Shown piece after piece: positions 39,118-49,419 of a stretch of DNA of 64,000 nt (within the stretch, counting starts at the first letter, position 1; the number at the start of each line of letters is the position of its first letter). The notes beneath the pieces are model-generated. The model searched no databases and was not told where the DNA came from. It worked only from the letters and a program-made list of their open reading frames with translations. This DNA comes from Fremontodendron californicum. Lineage: Eukaryota; Streptophyta; Magnoliopsida; Malvales; Malvaceae. The DNA is taken from NCBI GenBank assembly GCA_030761205.1, contig JAULJL010000015.1, positions 9,615,501 to 9,679,500 on the forward strand. Reading direction: 5' to 3'. A program made the translations under genes and the position numbers.

Positions 39118-40008
39118 AATAATTTTTATTGTGTTTTTGTTTACGCAATTATACGAAAAAACACAAAACATCAAACATACACAAATTACCAAATCTAATT
39201 ATATTGGATTCATGACAAACGGCAATTCCCTCCTGTGATTTAGCTTGAGTTTTTATTTAAGTATTTCAGTTTAAGTTTTGAAATCTATAGGGTCTTATTT
39301 GAGGGAATCATTAAATAACTCAAAGAGGGTAAGGTATATCAAATTAAATATGAAGTTTGGGATTTCAATATTTTCTACTCCTTTTAAAGTTTCTCATCCT
39401 CAATATATCGAAAAAATAACTAAGAAAATTTACATCTACAAAAGTTTTACAGCTAAAGTCTTCATATTTATTACTTTTATCATACATTTGCATTGTACTT
39501 GTATAGATATTTTCATCTCTTTTTTTCTTTTTCATACCTAAAAGGAAGATTGCACTCAAACATCTCACTCGGCAAATGGTTTGTTGTTCGAAGAAAAAAT
39601 AAATTCGAATTTCTCCTCTCCAAATAAAAAAATAATTTTCAAATAAGCTTTTTAACTTTATTCAAAAATATAAATAATTTTTTTTTTTATATTTTATTGT
39701 ATGAAATTAAGGCCATGAATTTGTATTTTTGTTTCAATTAGAATCTTGACACTATAAAATATTTATTTATTTTTGTTAAAGTCTACTATGTAATTTAAAA
39801 AAAAAATACTTAGATAGTTAGATTTATTTAAATGAGCTTAATAACAAATACTTGAGGGAATATTAATTTAAAAATTCTGACAGTTGAATTTTATTTATCA
39901 ATTGTCAAGATTTAAGAAGTACAATTATAATGAAATAAAAGTTTTTAACCTTAATTTCATGTATTAAAAGATTCAAAGTTGTTTTTATTTTTGAGTAAAA
40001 TTCAATAA

Positions 40009-40414
40009 TCTATACTATATATAATAGGAGTGACTGAGTTGGTGTCATGAGTCAAGTGACACCAGCTCAATTGAAGAAATTACCAAAAAAGATTTTGACA
40101 AAATTATGATGATTATAGAATAAAGGATGTTCATATTTTTTTAATATATTTTTTTAAAGGAATTTTTTATTTACAAAATTTACAAAAATTATTTTAAAAA
40201 CTGTATGTTTCTCTTAAAAATAACTACTTTGCTAAATAAAACAAAAATTACCCACCCACATATTGGAGTCTAACTAATTTTAAAACTCTTGATTAAGTTT
40301 GTGTCACGATTTAACCAGACACCAATTCAATAAAAAAAAAACTTTAAAACCTAATTAAAACAATAAGATTAAGGTTACTTACGTACTTTTATATTTAAAA
40401 AAAACTAGTCAATT

Positions 40415-40454
<40 letters not shown>

Positions 40455-40530
40455 CCCAATCTTTTTCTTTAAAAAACTGTCTACTTAATTTTTTTTTTCT
40501 TTTTCTAAAATATTTTTTCACCCACATAAT
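40009..40530 (+). mobile_element. Helitron-like repeat(s), degenerate
   Basis: TCTATACTATATATAATAGG is followed by the subterminal palindrome (GAGTTGGTGTCA, GTGACACCAGCTC). Further degenerate GTGTCACG/AGACACC pairs and CACCCACATA motifs follow at 40255 and about 40510. This suggests two overlapping decayed members. It also contains a (TA)n tract at 40418-40448. It is mirrored in copy B from about 61357. Confidence 0.35.
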
Positions 40531-41110
40531 GAATATATATGTTTTTTATTTATACTATATAACGGGAGTAATTGAATTTAGTGTCACACCCAACTCACTT
40601 ATTGTATTTAATAAACTGAGTTTGCATTTTACAAGATTCGGCTGATGTCATGCACATTTCAACTGTCTTGTTATAAACCGTTTTTTAATTTCATGTATGT
40701 TATGTGCAGTTGTGCATGATCACTTTTACGCACGATTCAACTTTTTTGTTAAAAACTATTTTGAAAAACTTGATCGATCTTTATTTATTTTTATACTTTT
40801 TTTCATGTTGGAAATAAAATTTCACATGCATACGCGTGTGTCATAAAAGCTAATTATAATAAACAATCTTACATAAAATCTTGACAAATATTAATGATTT
40901 TTTAATTTTTTAAAGTTCTATTGGACATGTTCTAAACATTTTTGCACTCTAGAGTCCTATACCATCTCAAAAATCATTAACAATTAATTCCTCTAATTAA
41001 ATTAGTGCATTTTTTTTTTACGAAAGACCACAACTTCAAAAAAAATTATAAATGCTGAAATTTAAATTCAAATCTGTTAGATGATATCTCTTAAAAATGA
41101 TTGAATAAAC

Positions 41111-41523
41111 CAATGTTAAAAAAATGAACCGAAAGTCGAACCGGTCCGACCTTCAGTTCCCAGTCCAACTGGTTCAATCGGTTGGACCAACCATTTGATA
41201 GAGCTCTTCTTTTTAATATTTAAACACTAAATAAATATTAAATATAGTTAATAATTAACAAAAATATGCATTTGGCTTAATGGTATGGTATTTAATATAA
41301 TAATAAGAGGTTAAAAGTTCAAATCTCATTAATTACAAATAAAATATTGAAAAAAATAAAAAAAATACATATAAAACTGGTTTTTTATCAATTAAATCTG
41401 GTTTTTAACCAATTGATTTAGTTCTTTACCGGTTTGGTAAAAATCCGATTCTAATATACTCACCGGATCGGATAGGCCATCGATTTCCGTTTCAACCGGT
41501 CCGATCTAATTTTTTAATCACTG
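41111..41523. mobile_element. hAT-like MITE with internal tRNA-like A and B boxes (copy A)
   Basis: The ends CAATGTTAAAAAAA and TTTTTTAATCACTG are flanked by GAATAAAC and AAATAAAC, an 8-bp target duplication with one mismatch. Interior motifs TGGCTTAATGG (41273-41283) and AGTTCAAATCTC (41316-41327) fit pol III A- and B-box patterns at tRNA-like spacing. It is present at the same place in copy B (62441-62852), so it predates the duplication. Confidence 0.7.
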
Positions 41524-41775
41524 AAATAAACCAATTAAACTAAATATCGGGTTCTAATCCATAGTCTTTTTGAAAATTATAAACAATATTCAAAATTTTC
41601 TCCATCAGAACCAGCTGGTTTGGTTGCCATATGTAGCTTCTTGAGCTGTCCAAAAAGGTAGGTACACATTTAATTTAATTGTAACTTGCAAAACATAGTC
41701 GTATCTGAAATTAATTTTCTCGTTTTAGAATTGGGGCATTTAAGGCAAGTGTAGTAGTTGGTCCTTGCATTGCCC

Positions 41776-41783
41776 TATAAATT
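41776..41783 (+). promoter_or_regulatory. TATA-like box upstream of the hairpin
   Basis: TATAAATT lies in a locally GC-richer context (GCCC before it, GCCCCAGGCC after). It is 119 bases upstream of the foldback at 41895 and is preserved in copy B at 63105-63112. It would suit a pol II start near 41810. This is inference only. Confidence 0.35.
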
Positions 41784-41894
41784 GCCCCAGGCCAAAGCTA
41801 TGTATTCAGACTCAGTAGTATTGGGATGGACTTATTATTTTGCTATTCCATGCTTTTCCTTCCTTTACTTCCTGCAAACAAAAACTGAAAGAAA

Positions 41895-42021
41895 GGCTCT
41901 ATTTTAATACTATGCGATGCATGTGGCATAAGGGCTTCAAAATAGGTTTATTATTTGCTTATATTTACCTGCTGCTAGCTCCTAATGCCACAGGCATTGC
42001 ATAGTGTTTAAATACAGAGCC
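41895..42021 (+). ncRNA. Candidate small-RNA precursor hairpin (copy A)
   Basis: The 5' arm (41895-41935) and 3' arm (41978-42021) pair almost end to end. The outer part is GGCTCT with AGAGCC. The core pairs ACTATGCGATGCATGTGGCA with TGCCACAGGCATTGCATAGT, with one mismatch and one G-U wobble. A loop of about 42 bases remains. The form resembles a plant MIRNA foldback, and I do not recognise a known miRNA in it. The 5'-arm sequence is partly repeated about 175 bases downstream of the arm (near 42073). The alternative is a short inverted repeat of transposon origin. Confidence 0.4.
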
Positions 42022-42589
42022 AATTTTCAAGGTCAAGGGGTCAGTCTCAGCAACGTATTTTTCAGTAACTAAATGCTCTATTTTAATATTGTGGATTGGA
42101 TGTGGCATTATAGGAATTAAAAAGGATATTATATTGGTTAATGTTTGCTTCGAGCATTTAATTCAATTAATTGATGTATGCTTACAGTTTGAATTTCTGA
42201 ACTTATTAATTAAAGAATATTTTTTATTTTTATTATTTTGATTTAAGAAAAAAAGATTCGAATTTTGTTTATTTGTATATCATTTTAAAAAATATTAAAA
42301 ATTCTTCAATGCACGTGACATAGACGACACCCATCTATAACCTACATTAAAAATTGTCCCCGAATAAAAGAGAGTTCAATTTCAATTTTGGGTGCTCTTA
42401 CTTGGGGATAATTAAGTTTGGATATTAAGGAAGTTGGGAGATGTTAGTTAGGGTATTTTGAAGTTTTTTATTTTTTATGAAGAAGGAAAGAATGAAAAAA
42501 AAAAGAAAAAAAAAAAAGAAAAAGAAAAATGGATGAAAGAAAAGAGAAAGGAAAAAAATTGTGTGTTCGTGTCATTTTCGTTTTTATAT

Positions 42590-43480
42590 GTTCAAAATAT
42601 TATAAATTTATATAACTTTTACATGTTAATAATTCGTTTTATGAAAATTTTGACACGTTCGTTTATTCATGTCGTGTTCGTGTTACTTTTCCTGTATTTA
42701 AAATATTATAAAATTATATATTTTTTAAAAGTTAATAATTCATTTTATATAGATTTTGACACATTCGTATCGTGTTCATATTATTTTTCGTATCGTGTTC
42801 CTGTTATTTTTTTGTGTGTTCAAAATATTATAAATTTATATAAATTTTTACATATTAATAATTCGTTTTATGTAAATTTTGACACGTTCGTGTATTTGTT
42901 TTGTATTCATATTATTTTTTTCGTGTTATGTTTCTATTCATCCAAATATTTTGCATAGTTTGTCATGATAATTTAATTTAGAAAAATTTTTATGTTCGTG
43001 TTGTATCTCAATTTATCTTATATTTTGCATAATTTATCATAATGATTCAATTTAGAGAAAAGATTATATATTCGTAACGTGTTCGTATGATTTTATCGTG
43101 TGCTTATTATAAATTTTCACACTTTAATAGTTCGTTTTATATAGATTTTGACACGTTTATGTTATTTTTCGTGTTGTGTTTTAATTTTTTTTTTTTTTTT
43201 TTTTTTATGTTTTGTTTGTATCGTATAATTATGTTGTGTCCAAAATTATCAAGTTTAATTGATACTATCAAATAATTCTCAATTTTGTGTCATGTATCGT
43301 CGTTTTCGTATTATTTTTTTTGTCATAATCGTATTCAAAGTATTATATATTTATATAAATCTTGACACGTTAATAATTGATTTTATGTAGATTTTGACAC
43401 GTTCGTTTATTTGTGTCGTGTTCATTTTTTTCGTGTCGTGTTTTAATTACTTTTCTCATGTTATATTCGTATCATATAAT
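42590..43480 (+). repeat. Degenerate tandem array with TTTTGACAC(A/G)TTCG core
   Basis: The phrase TTCGTTTTATGTAAATTTTG or close variants, followed by ACACGTTCG, recurs near 42632, 42739, 42862, 43131 and 43377. The spacings are roughly 107-123 bases or twice that. TCGTGTTCGTGTT-like text lies between. Similar single copies occur near 28010. Copy B reaches the start of this array at the window edge. Confidence 0.55.
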
Positions 43481-43866
43481 TATATTGTGTCCGAAATTAT
43501 TGAATCTAATTGATCAAATTTAAATAACTCTCAATTTTATATTAGGTGTTGTATAATGATAGAAGTTATTATTTTTTTAAGTTATCTTTACTTCTCTTAT
43601 TTTTTATCTTTTAAATTTATTATAAAATATCAATTCAAATTTGATAATGTACCCACAACGAAACGCGAGCATTTATCTAATACAAAGAGAAAGAGCTCCC
43701 CGTATTATAATTATATATGCTCAAGAAGAAGAAAGAAAACCGTTTATCCTCAATCCAATGCCCTTTACCCTCGTCACGAACTCCAAGCAGTGAACCTCCA
43801 CACTCTCTCAAATGACGAAATTGCCCATGTTATCTCCCCAAATTTACCAACCTGGGAGCTTCCGCC

Positions 43867-43994
43867 ATGCCCTACTTCACTGAGCTTCAGCACCCCACTT
43901 TCATGGATGTCTTAGAAGCTTGGCCTCGGCCTTGCACTCTCTTCTCTCCACGAACTCCCTCTTGTCTGCTTCGCTCCTTTAAGTTCTTATTACC
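43867..43994 (+). pseudogene. Candidate first exon of a gene split by transposons
   Basis: ATG at 43867 opens 42 codons with protein-like composition (MPYFTELQHPTFMDVLEAWP, then a Ser/Leu/Arg-rich stretch that could be a targeting peptide). It ends at a strong donor, TTACC|GTAAGT. TATA-like ATTATATATGC lies about 155 bases upstream. The following intron-like DNA contains a hAT-like MITE (44122) and the LTR retrotransposon (44638). The phase (2) does not directly match the exon-like ORF beyond the retrotransposon, so the link is unproven. Family not recognised. Confidence 0.35.
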
Positions 43995-44121
43995 GTAAGT
44001 ACCGCTTTCCTTCAACTTGGTTTTCAATTTTTTTTTTCCTAATGCTTTTTACCTTTCTTTAAGGATAAGGATGAATGGGTTTCTTTGTAAAGTTGTGAAA
44101 GGTGGGAGCTTTTGTTCAATT

Positions 44122-44561
44122 CAGTGAATAAAAAATTGGATCGGATCGGTCAGTCGAACTGACTGAATTGAGAATCGATGATTTATCCGGTCCGGTAGGT
44201 GTAATAAAATCGAATTTGATCGAATTTGATCGAATCGATCAAAAATCGGTTCAACTGATAAAAAATCGGAAAAAAATGAGAAAAAAGGGGAAAAACAATT
44301 TTTTTAATTATTTTTTTCAAATTTATTTTTGTAATTGATGAGATTTGAACCCATAACCTCTTAGAAATATACTAAAGATCATAACACTAAGCTAAATACT
44401 TATTTTTATTTATTATTTACAATATTTAATATTTATTTAACATTAAAAATATTTTTAAAATATTTAAAAATCTTATTTAAAGTATCCAACCGGTTTAACC
44501 GGTTGAACCGAGAACCGAATGTCACACTGGTTTAACCTCTGGTCCGATTTTTTCAACCTTG
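44122..44561. mobile_element. hAT-like MITE with perfect 8-bp target duplication
   Basis: The ends are CAGTGAATAAAAAATTGG and CCGATTTTTTCAACCTTG, flanked on both sides by GTTCAATT (44114-44121 and 44562-44569). On the minus strand the interior carries tRNA-like boxes: A-like TAGCTTAGTGT (complement of 44384-44394) and B-like GGGTTCAAATCTC (complement of 44340-44352). Non-coding. Confidence 0.8.
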
Positions 44562-44637
44562 GTTCAATTGCTATGGTTCTTTTGATTTTTTTTATTTAGT
44601 TTTTCAATAGTGTTTCAATTCGGAATTGATTGGATAG

Positions 44638-45853
44638 TGATAACTTTATAAAATAGAATTATTTTATCTTATTTTGTGCTTTTAAAATAGCTAACTCTTT
44701 GTAGTTTAAACTATTAATTTATTAATTTTATTAATTTTTAATTTAGTTTTATTTATTTATTTTATATTTAATTTTTAGTTATTAATTTAATGTCTTTTGT
44801 AGTTTTGTAAAGTCCAAAAGCAAGAAGGAGAGACTCAGCTCATTTATGGAAAGCTCAAGATGGAAGTAGTTACTTGGCCACAAAAATTTTCTTCTTCAGG
44901 CTTTTTAAGAACTCTATAAATAGGAATAGGACTTTATTTTTTTTAGACCTTCTTAGTTCTTAGCTTTAATTTTCTGAAGAGGAGAGCAGCCACCACAATC
45001 TTGCAAGAAGCTAAGAGCAGTTTTGGATGCTAAAAGACTGAAGATCTGACAACCTTTAGTTTTCATTTTTTCCTTATCTTCTTTTATTCTTTTGTAATTT
45101 AATGGTGGTGAAACTCTTTTGCTTATTGTTTTCAATGTTGAGCATGAACTAAATTTCTTTTCTAAGATTGCAATGGAACTCAACACATAGTTTGGATTAT
45201 TTTACTCTCTAGTTTGATTTAATGATATTTGAGTTGTTTATGCAATCTTGTACTTAATGTTTTTCATTGCTTGATCACCATTTAAACTGATTTGATAACC
45301 TAAATACAACTTGAAAAAGGGAGTTTAGTGTTAGATATGAATTGCATAACACATGTTTCATATTCATTTATTAGGATGAATTGATCTGCATGTAGGGTAG
45401 GAATACACGTACGTGTCATGGGTAATCAGTTTTAGAGTCTAAGCTTAATAAGTTCTTCTTTAATTCAATTATCATAGGAATATAGTTAATTGGTTAAGAA
45501 TGATACTTTTATAAGACTATCGGAAGATCCTTATAAATAGATTAGAACTTTAGGTTAACAACTCAATATCATTAATCAAGTTAGGAGGGTAAGAAACGTT
45601 CAAGCAAAGTGTTCAGGGAAATTGTAATCTTAGGCTTTTTTCCATTGAATTAAATCCCAATTTTTATTTGCTTTATTATTTTTCTTTAATTTAGTTTCAA
45701 TTCATAAATTTCTAATTAATTATTTGGATAAGATTAAGCTGTTCTAATTTTAGTATTCAATGAAATTAATAACAATTTCTCGTGCGTTCGATACTCTATT
45801 TTCACTCTATTACTTGTCTGCGATAACGCGCACTTGCATAGTAAAATCTGACA
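44638..45853 (+). repeat. 5' LTR
   Basis: It begins TGATAACTTTATAAAATAG and ends AAAATCTGACA. A TATA box (TATAAATA, 44915-44922) sits about 275 bases in, marking the likely retroelement promoter. Relative to the 3' LTR it lacks TAA just before the final CA. Confidence 0.92.
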
Positions 45854-45862
45854 AGAAGTTTT

Positions 45863-45879
45863 TGGCACCGTTGCCGGGG
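45863..45879 (+). promoter_or_regulatory. Primer-binding site, tRNA-Asp type
   Basis: TGGCACCGTTGCCGGGG is complementary to the 3' end of plant tRNA-Asp (including CCA) with one mismatch at the fifth base. It lies 9 bases after the LTR end, the usual place for minus-strand priming. Confidence 0.85.
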
Positions 45880-45974
45880 AATTGTTTTATTATTTTTGTT
45901 AATATTAATACCAAGCATTCTTAGTCTTAATCGAAATTTTCTTTTTCTTATTTTCAAGTATTCTTGTTTGTTGA

Positions 45975-47150
45975 ATGCGGAGATCTAGAAGTTTCGAACT
46001 TGTACCTTTTGATCCAGAACTGAAAGAACTTTTCATCAACATCAAAGGGATAATTTGCAAGTCGCAACTAACAAACATACAATGGCAGAAGAAAACAATA
46101 CAAGAACCTTGCGCGATTTTGCTGTTCTTCTTGTGCAAGGACTACATTCAAGCATTCAAAGACCTGCTATTCAAGCCACTAATTTTGAGATCAAGCCAGC
46201 CATAATACAGATAATTCAACATTCAGTACAGTTTGGGGGATTACCTAATGATGATCCGAATACTCATATCGAGAATTTCGTGAAAATTTGCAATACTTTC
46301 AAACATAATGGAGTTTCGGACGACGCCATCAGACTGAGACTCTTCCCTTTTTTACTTCGAGATAAGACTAAGAGTTGGTTGAATTCACTCCCAGCTGGCT
46401 CTATTACTACATGGGAAGACTTGGCTCAAAAGTTTCAAGCCAAAAACTTTCTTCCGGCCAAGACTACAAAGATGCGTAATGATATCATATCATTTACGTA
46501 ATTTGATTCTGAATCGCTATATGAAGCTTGGGAGAGATTCAAGGATTTACTTCGAAGATGTCCTCACCATGGGTTACCTAAATGGCTTCAGGTGCAAACA
46601 TTCTACAGTGGGTTGTTAGGACCAATTAGAACCTCTTTTGATGCCGTTGCAGGTGGAGCATTAATGGAAAAAATTGCTTGATGAAGCCTATGATTTGCTT
46701 GAAGAGATGGCATCTAATAATTATCAATGGCCATCTAAAAGATTTGTGCCAAAGAGAGCTGCAGGGATTCATGACTTGGATGCATTCACCACCATAACAG
46801 CACAATTAGAAGCATTATCCAAGAAAGTTGAAACCTTGAATGTACAAGCAGTCCAAAGCCTGTTTGTATCATGTGAATTATATGGTGAAGGACATACCAG
46901 TGATAGATGCCCAACCAATGCCGAATCAGTTTAATATGTTGGAAACTATAATAGACAACAAAATAATCCTTATTCCAACAATTACAATCCAGGTTGGAGA
47001 AATCACCCACACTTTTCTTGGAATAATAATCAAAGGCCTACTTCCACCACTAAGCAAGCATTCCCTCCTGGGTTTTCTTCACAACAAGCCCATGCTCTTA
47101 TTCCAAAAAAGAAGCCATCTATGGAATAAATGTTTATGCAATACATGACA
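45975..47150 (+). pseudogene. gag: Degenerate gag
   Basis: Capsid and nucleocapsid region. It starts MRRSRSFELVPFDPELK, the typical beginning of this gag type. The retrotransposon gag domain follows in another frame (46082-46500: TLRDFAVLLVQG ... KTKSWLNSLPAGSITTWEDL). A stop at 46499-46501 and a frameshift near 46670 break it. The zinc knuckle at 46872-46910 reads CELYGEGHTSDRC; the second cysteine of the CCHC pattern is replaced by tyrosine. A stop at 46932-46934 follows. Asn/Pro/Gln-rich text continues to the pol junction. Confidence 0.8.
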
Positions 47151-48171
47151 TCAAACAACGCAATACTTAGAAGTCTTGAAACACAAATAGGCCAGCTTGC
47201 TAAAGCAATTAACAATCGTCCTATGGGAACTCTTCCAAGTGATACTGAAATCAATCTTAGGAAAGAGGGAAAAGAGCATTGCAAAGCTATCATACTTAGG
47301 AATGAAAGGGAGTTAGAAGAGGAGAGCAAGAAGCCAGAATTGCCTCCTAAGCCTATTGAAGAAAAAGATATGGTGGAAAAAGAAGTTGAAAAGACTCAGG
47401 AAGAAAAGAAGCAATGTTATCCACCACCACCATTTCCTCAGCGCCTTCAAAAGCACAAACTTGACAAGCAGTTTAAGAAGTTCTTGAGGTATTTAAAAAG
47501 CTTCATATTAATATACCTTTTGCTGATTGTTGGAACAAATGCCAAAATATGTCAAGTTTATGAAAGAAAGAAAAGGAAATTGGGTGAATTTGAGACTGTT
47601 GCACTTACTGAGGAGTGCAGTGCTATCCTCCAAAAGAAATCTCCACCAAAGCTCAAGGATCCGGGAAGCTTCACCATTCCATGCACAATTGGAAAACAGT
47701 TCATTGGTAGCTTTATGTGATTTAGGAGCAAGCATTAATCGTATGCCTTTATCAATATACCGACGACTGGGTTTGGGGGAAGTTAAGCCTACAACAGTCA
47801 CACTACAATTGGCGGATAGATCTTACACATATCCAAGAGGCATTGTTGAAGATGTATTAGTGAAGGTAGAGAAATTTATCTTTCAAGCTGATTTCATTGT
47901 ATTGGATATGGAGGAGGATCGTGAAATACTAATTATTCTTGGAAGACCTTTCTTAGCTACCAGTAGAACTCTCATCGATGTGCAAAAATGTGAACTTACC
48001 ATGAGAGTTCAAGATCAAGAGGAAACTTTTAATGTTTTTAAAGCTATGAAATTTCCTAATGAATCTGATGAGTGTTTTGCAGTTAATGTGGTGGATAGTG
48101 CTACAACTAAGGTTTTCAAAAATAGTTATCTTGTTGATCCAATTGAGGCAGCTTTGATGATTACTTCATAA
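47151..48171 (+). pseudogene. gag-pol linker and retroviral-type aspartic protease
   Basis: The first part (47151-47550) has ILRSLETQIGQLAKAINNRP and Glu/Lys-rich linker text typical of plant gypsy polyproteins. After a frame change the protease runs 47600-48100. The active-site motif DLGAS is intact at 47719-47733, and a conserved ILGRPFLATSRTLID sits near 47940-47980. The frame ends at a stop at 48169-48171. Protease processing residues look intact even though the surrounding polyprotein is broken. Confidence 0.8.
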
Positions 48172-48399
48172 AGGGATGATGATGATGATTTTATTGAATT
48201 TTTAAATTTGTTGAATGCTCCTCCACGTATTGGAAGATCCATTCCTCAGTTTAAACCATGGGACTTAAGACAAGTGAGACATTATACACCAAGCCTTCCA
48301 TTGAAGAGTCACCATCCTTGGAGCTTAAACAGTTACCCTTACATTTGCGGTATGCTTTTCTTGGTGAAAAATCTGAATTACCTGTTATTATCTCATTTT

Positions 48400-49381
48400 T
48401 CTTAATGTTGAGTAGGAAGATAAACTCATTAGGGTACCTAGAGAACACAATAGGGCATTGGGTTGGTCGATTGCCGATATTAAGGGGATTAATCCTTCAA
48501 TTTGCATGCATAAAATCCTTCTTGAAGACAATCACAAGGCCACCATAGAGCAATGTTTAGAGGTATTTATGGATGACTTTTCAGTTTTTGGAGATTCTTT
48601 TGATGAATGTCTACATCACCTAGCTAGAGTGCTTAAAAGATGTGAAGAAACAAACTTGGTATTAAATTGGGAAAAATGTCACATCATGGTTCAAGAAGGC
48701 ATTGTTTTAGGACATTAAGTTTCTAGTAGAGAGATAGAAGTAGATAAAGCAAAGATTAAAACAATTGAGAAGCTCCCACCTCCAATCTCTGTCAAAGGCA
48801 TTCGAAGTTTTCTTGGTCATGCCGGGTTCTATAGGATGTTCATTAAAGACTTTTCCAAGATATTTAAGCCACTTTGCAATCTCCTTGAAAAAGATGCACC
48901 TTTCAAGTTTGATGATGCATGTCTAACAGCTTTTTTGACATTGAAAGAGAGATTGGTTTCTGCACCTATCATTATTGTTCAGGATTGGAATCTTCCATTC
49001 GAGCTCATGTGCGATGCTAGTGCCTTTGCAGTTGGTGTAGTCTTAGGCCAACGAAAAGAGAAGATATTTCATTCCATCTACTATACAAGCAAGACTTTGA
49101 CCGATGCTCAGTTGAATTACACCACCACCGAAAAAGAGTTGCTTGCAGTGGTATTTGCTTTTGATAAATTCCGATATTATCTTGTGGGCACCAAAGTCAT
49201 TGTCTACACCGATCATTCGGCTATCAAGTACTTGATTGAAAAGAAGGATGCAAAACCTCACTTGATCCGTTGGATACTTATTTTACAAGAATTTGATTTA
49301 GAGATCCGATATAAAAAGGGGATCGAAAATCAAGTGGCAGGTTATCTATCAAGATTGGATAATGAGGCACAAGTTGGCTAG
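48400..49381 (+). pseudogene. Reverse transcriptase (core deleted) and RNase H
   Basis: The upstream RT leader (HKILLEDNHKATIEQ, near 48505-48550) is fused directly to CLEVFMDDFSVFGDSF. The palm region that normally lies between them, with the first catalytic Asp, is absent, a loss of roughly 0.4 kb. The FMDD box (48569-48580) remains. A stop at 48716-48718 follows GIVLG-H. RNase H is well preserved: catalytic-type residues lie in MCDASAFAVGVVLGQ, TEKELLAVVFAF and YTDHSAIKYL. A stop at 49379-49381 and a nearby frameshift end the frame. Confidence 0.82.
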
Positions 49382-49419
49382 GCAATCCAAATAAATGAGA
49401 CTTTCCTGATGAGCAACTC

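Larger units (their letters stand above)
36728..42690 (+). repeat. Segmental duplication, copy A
   Basis: About 6 kb of near-identical sequence, starting in the XERICO-like coding region at TCCGGAGTAGG, recurs at 57828-64000 in the same orientation. The offset drifts from about 21.10 kb to 21.31 kb because of indels. Copy A includes the XERICO 3' half, its 3'UTR, two MITEs, Helitron-like repeats, a hAT-like MITE and the hairpin at 41895. Copy B reaches the window edge, so the full extent is unknown. Confidence 0.9.

Noticed and set aside
41273..41327. tRNA gene
   Set aside because: A- and B-box-like motifs are present, but no cloverleaf, anticodon stem or acceptor pairing can be made; it lies inside a MITE.
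42458..42958. 166-codon ORF
   Set aside because: Its Lys-rich start comes from an A-rich tract and the rest is the TTTTGACAC repeat array; no protein features.
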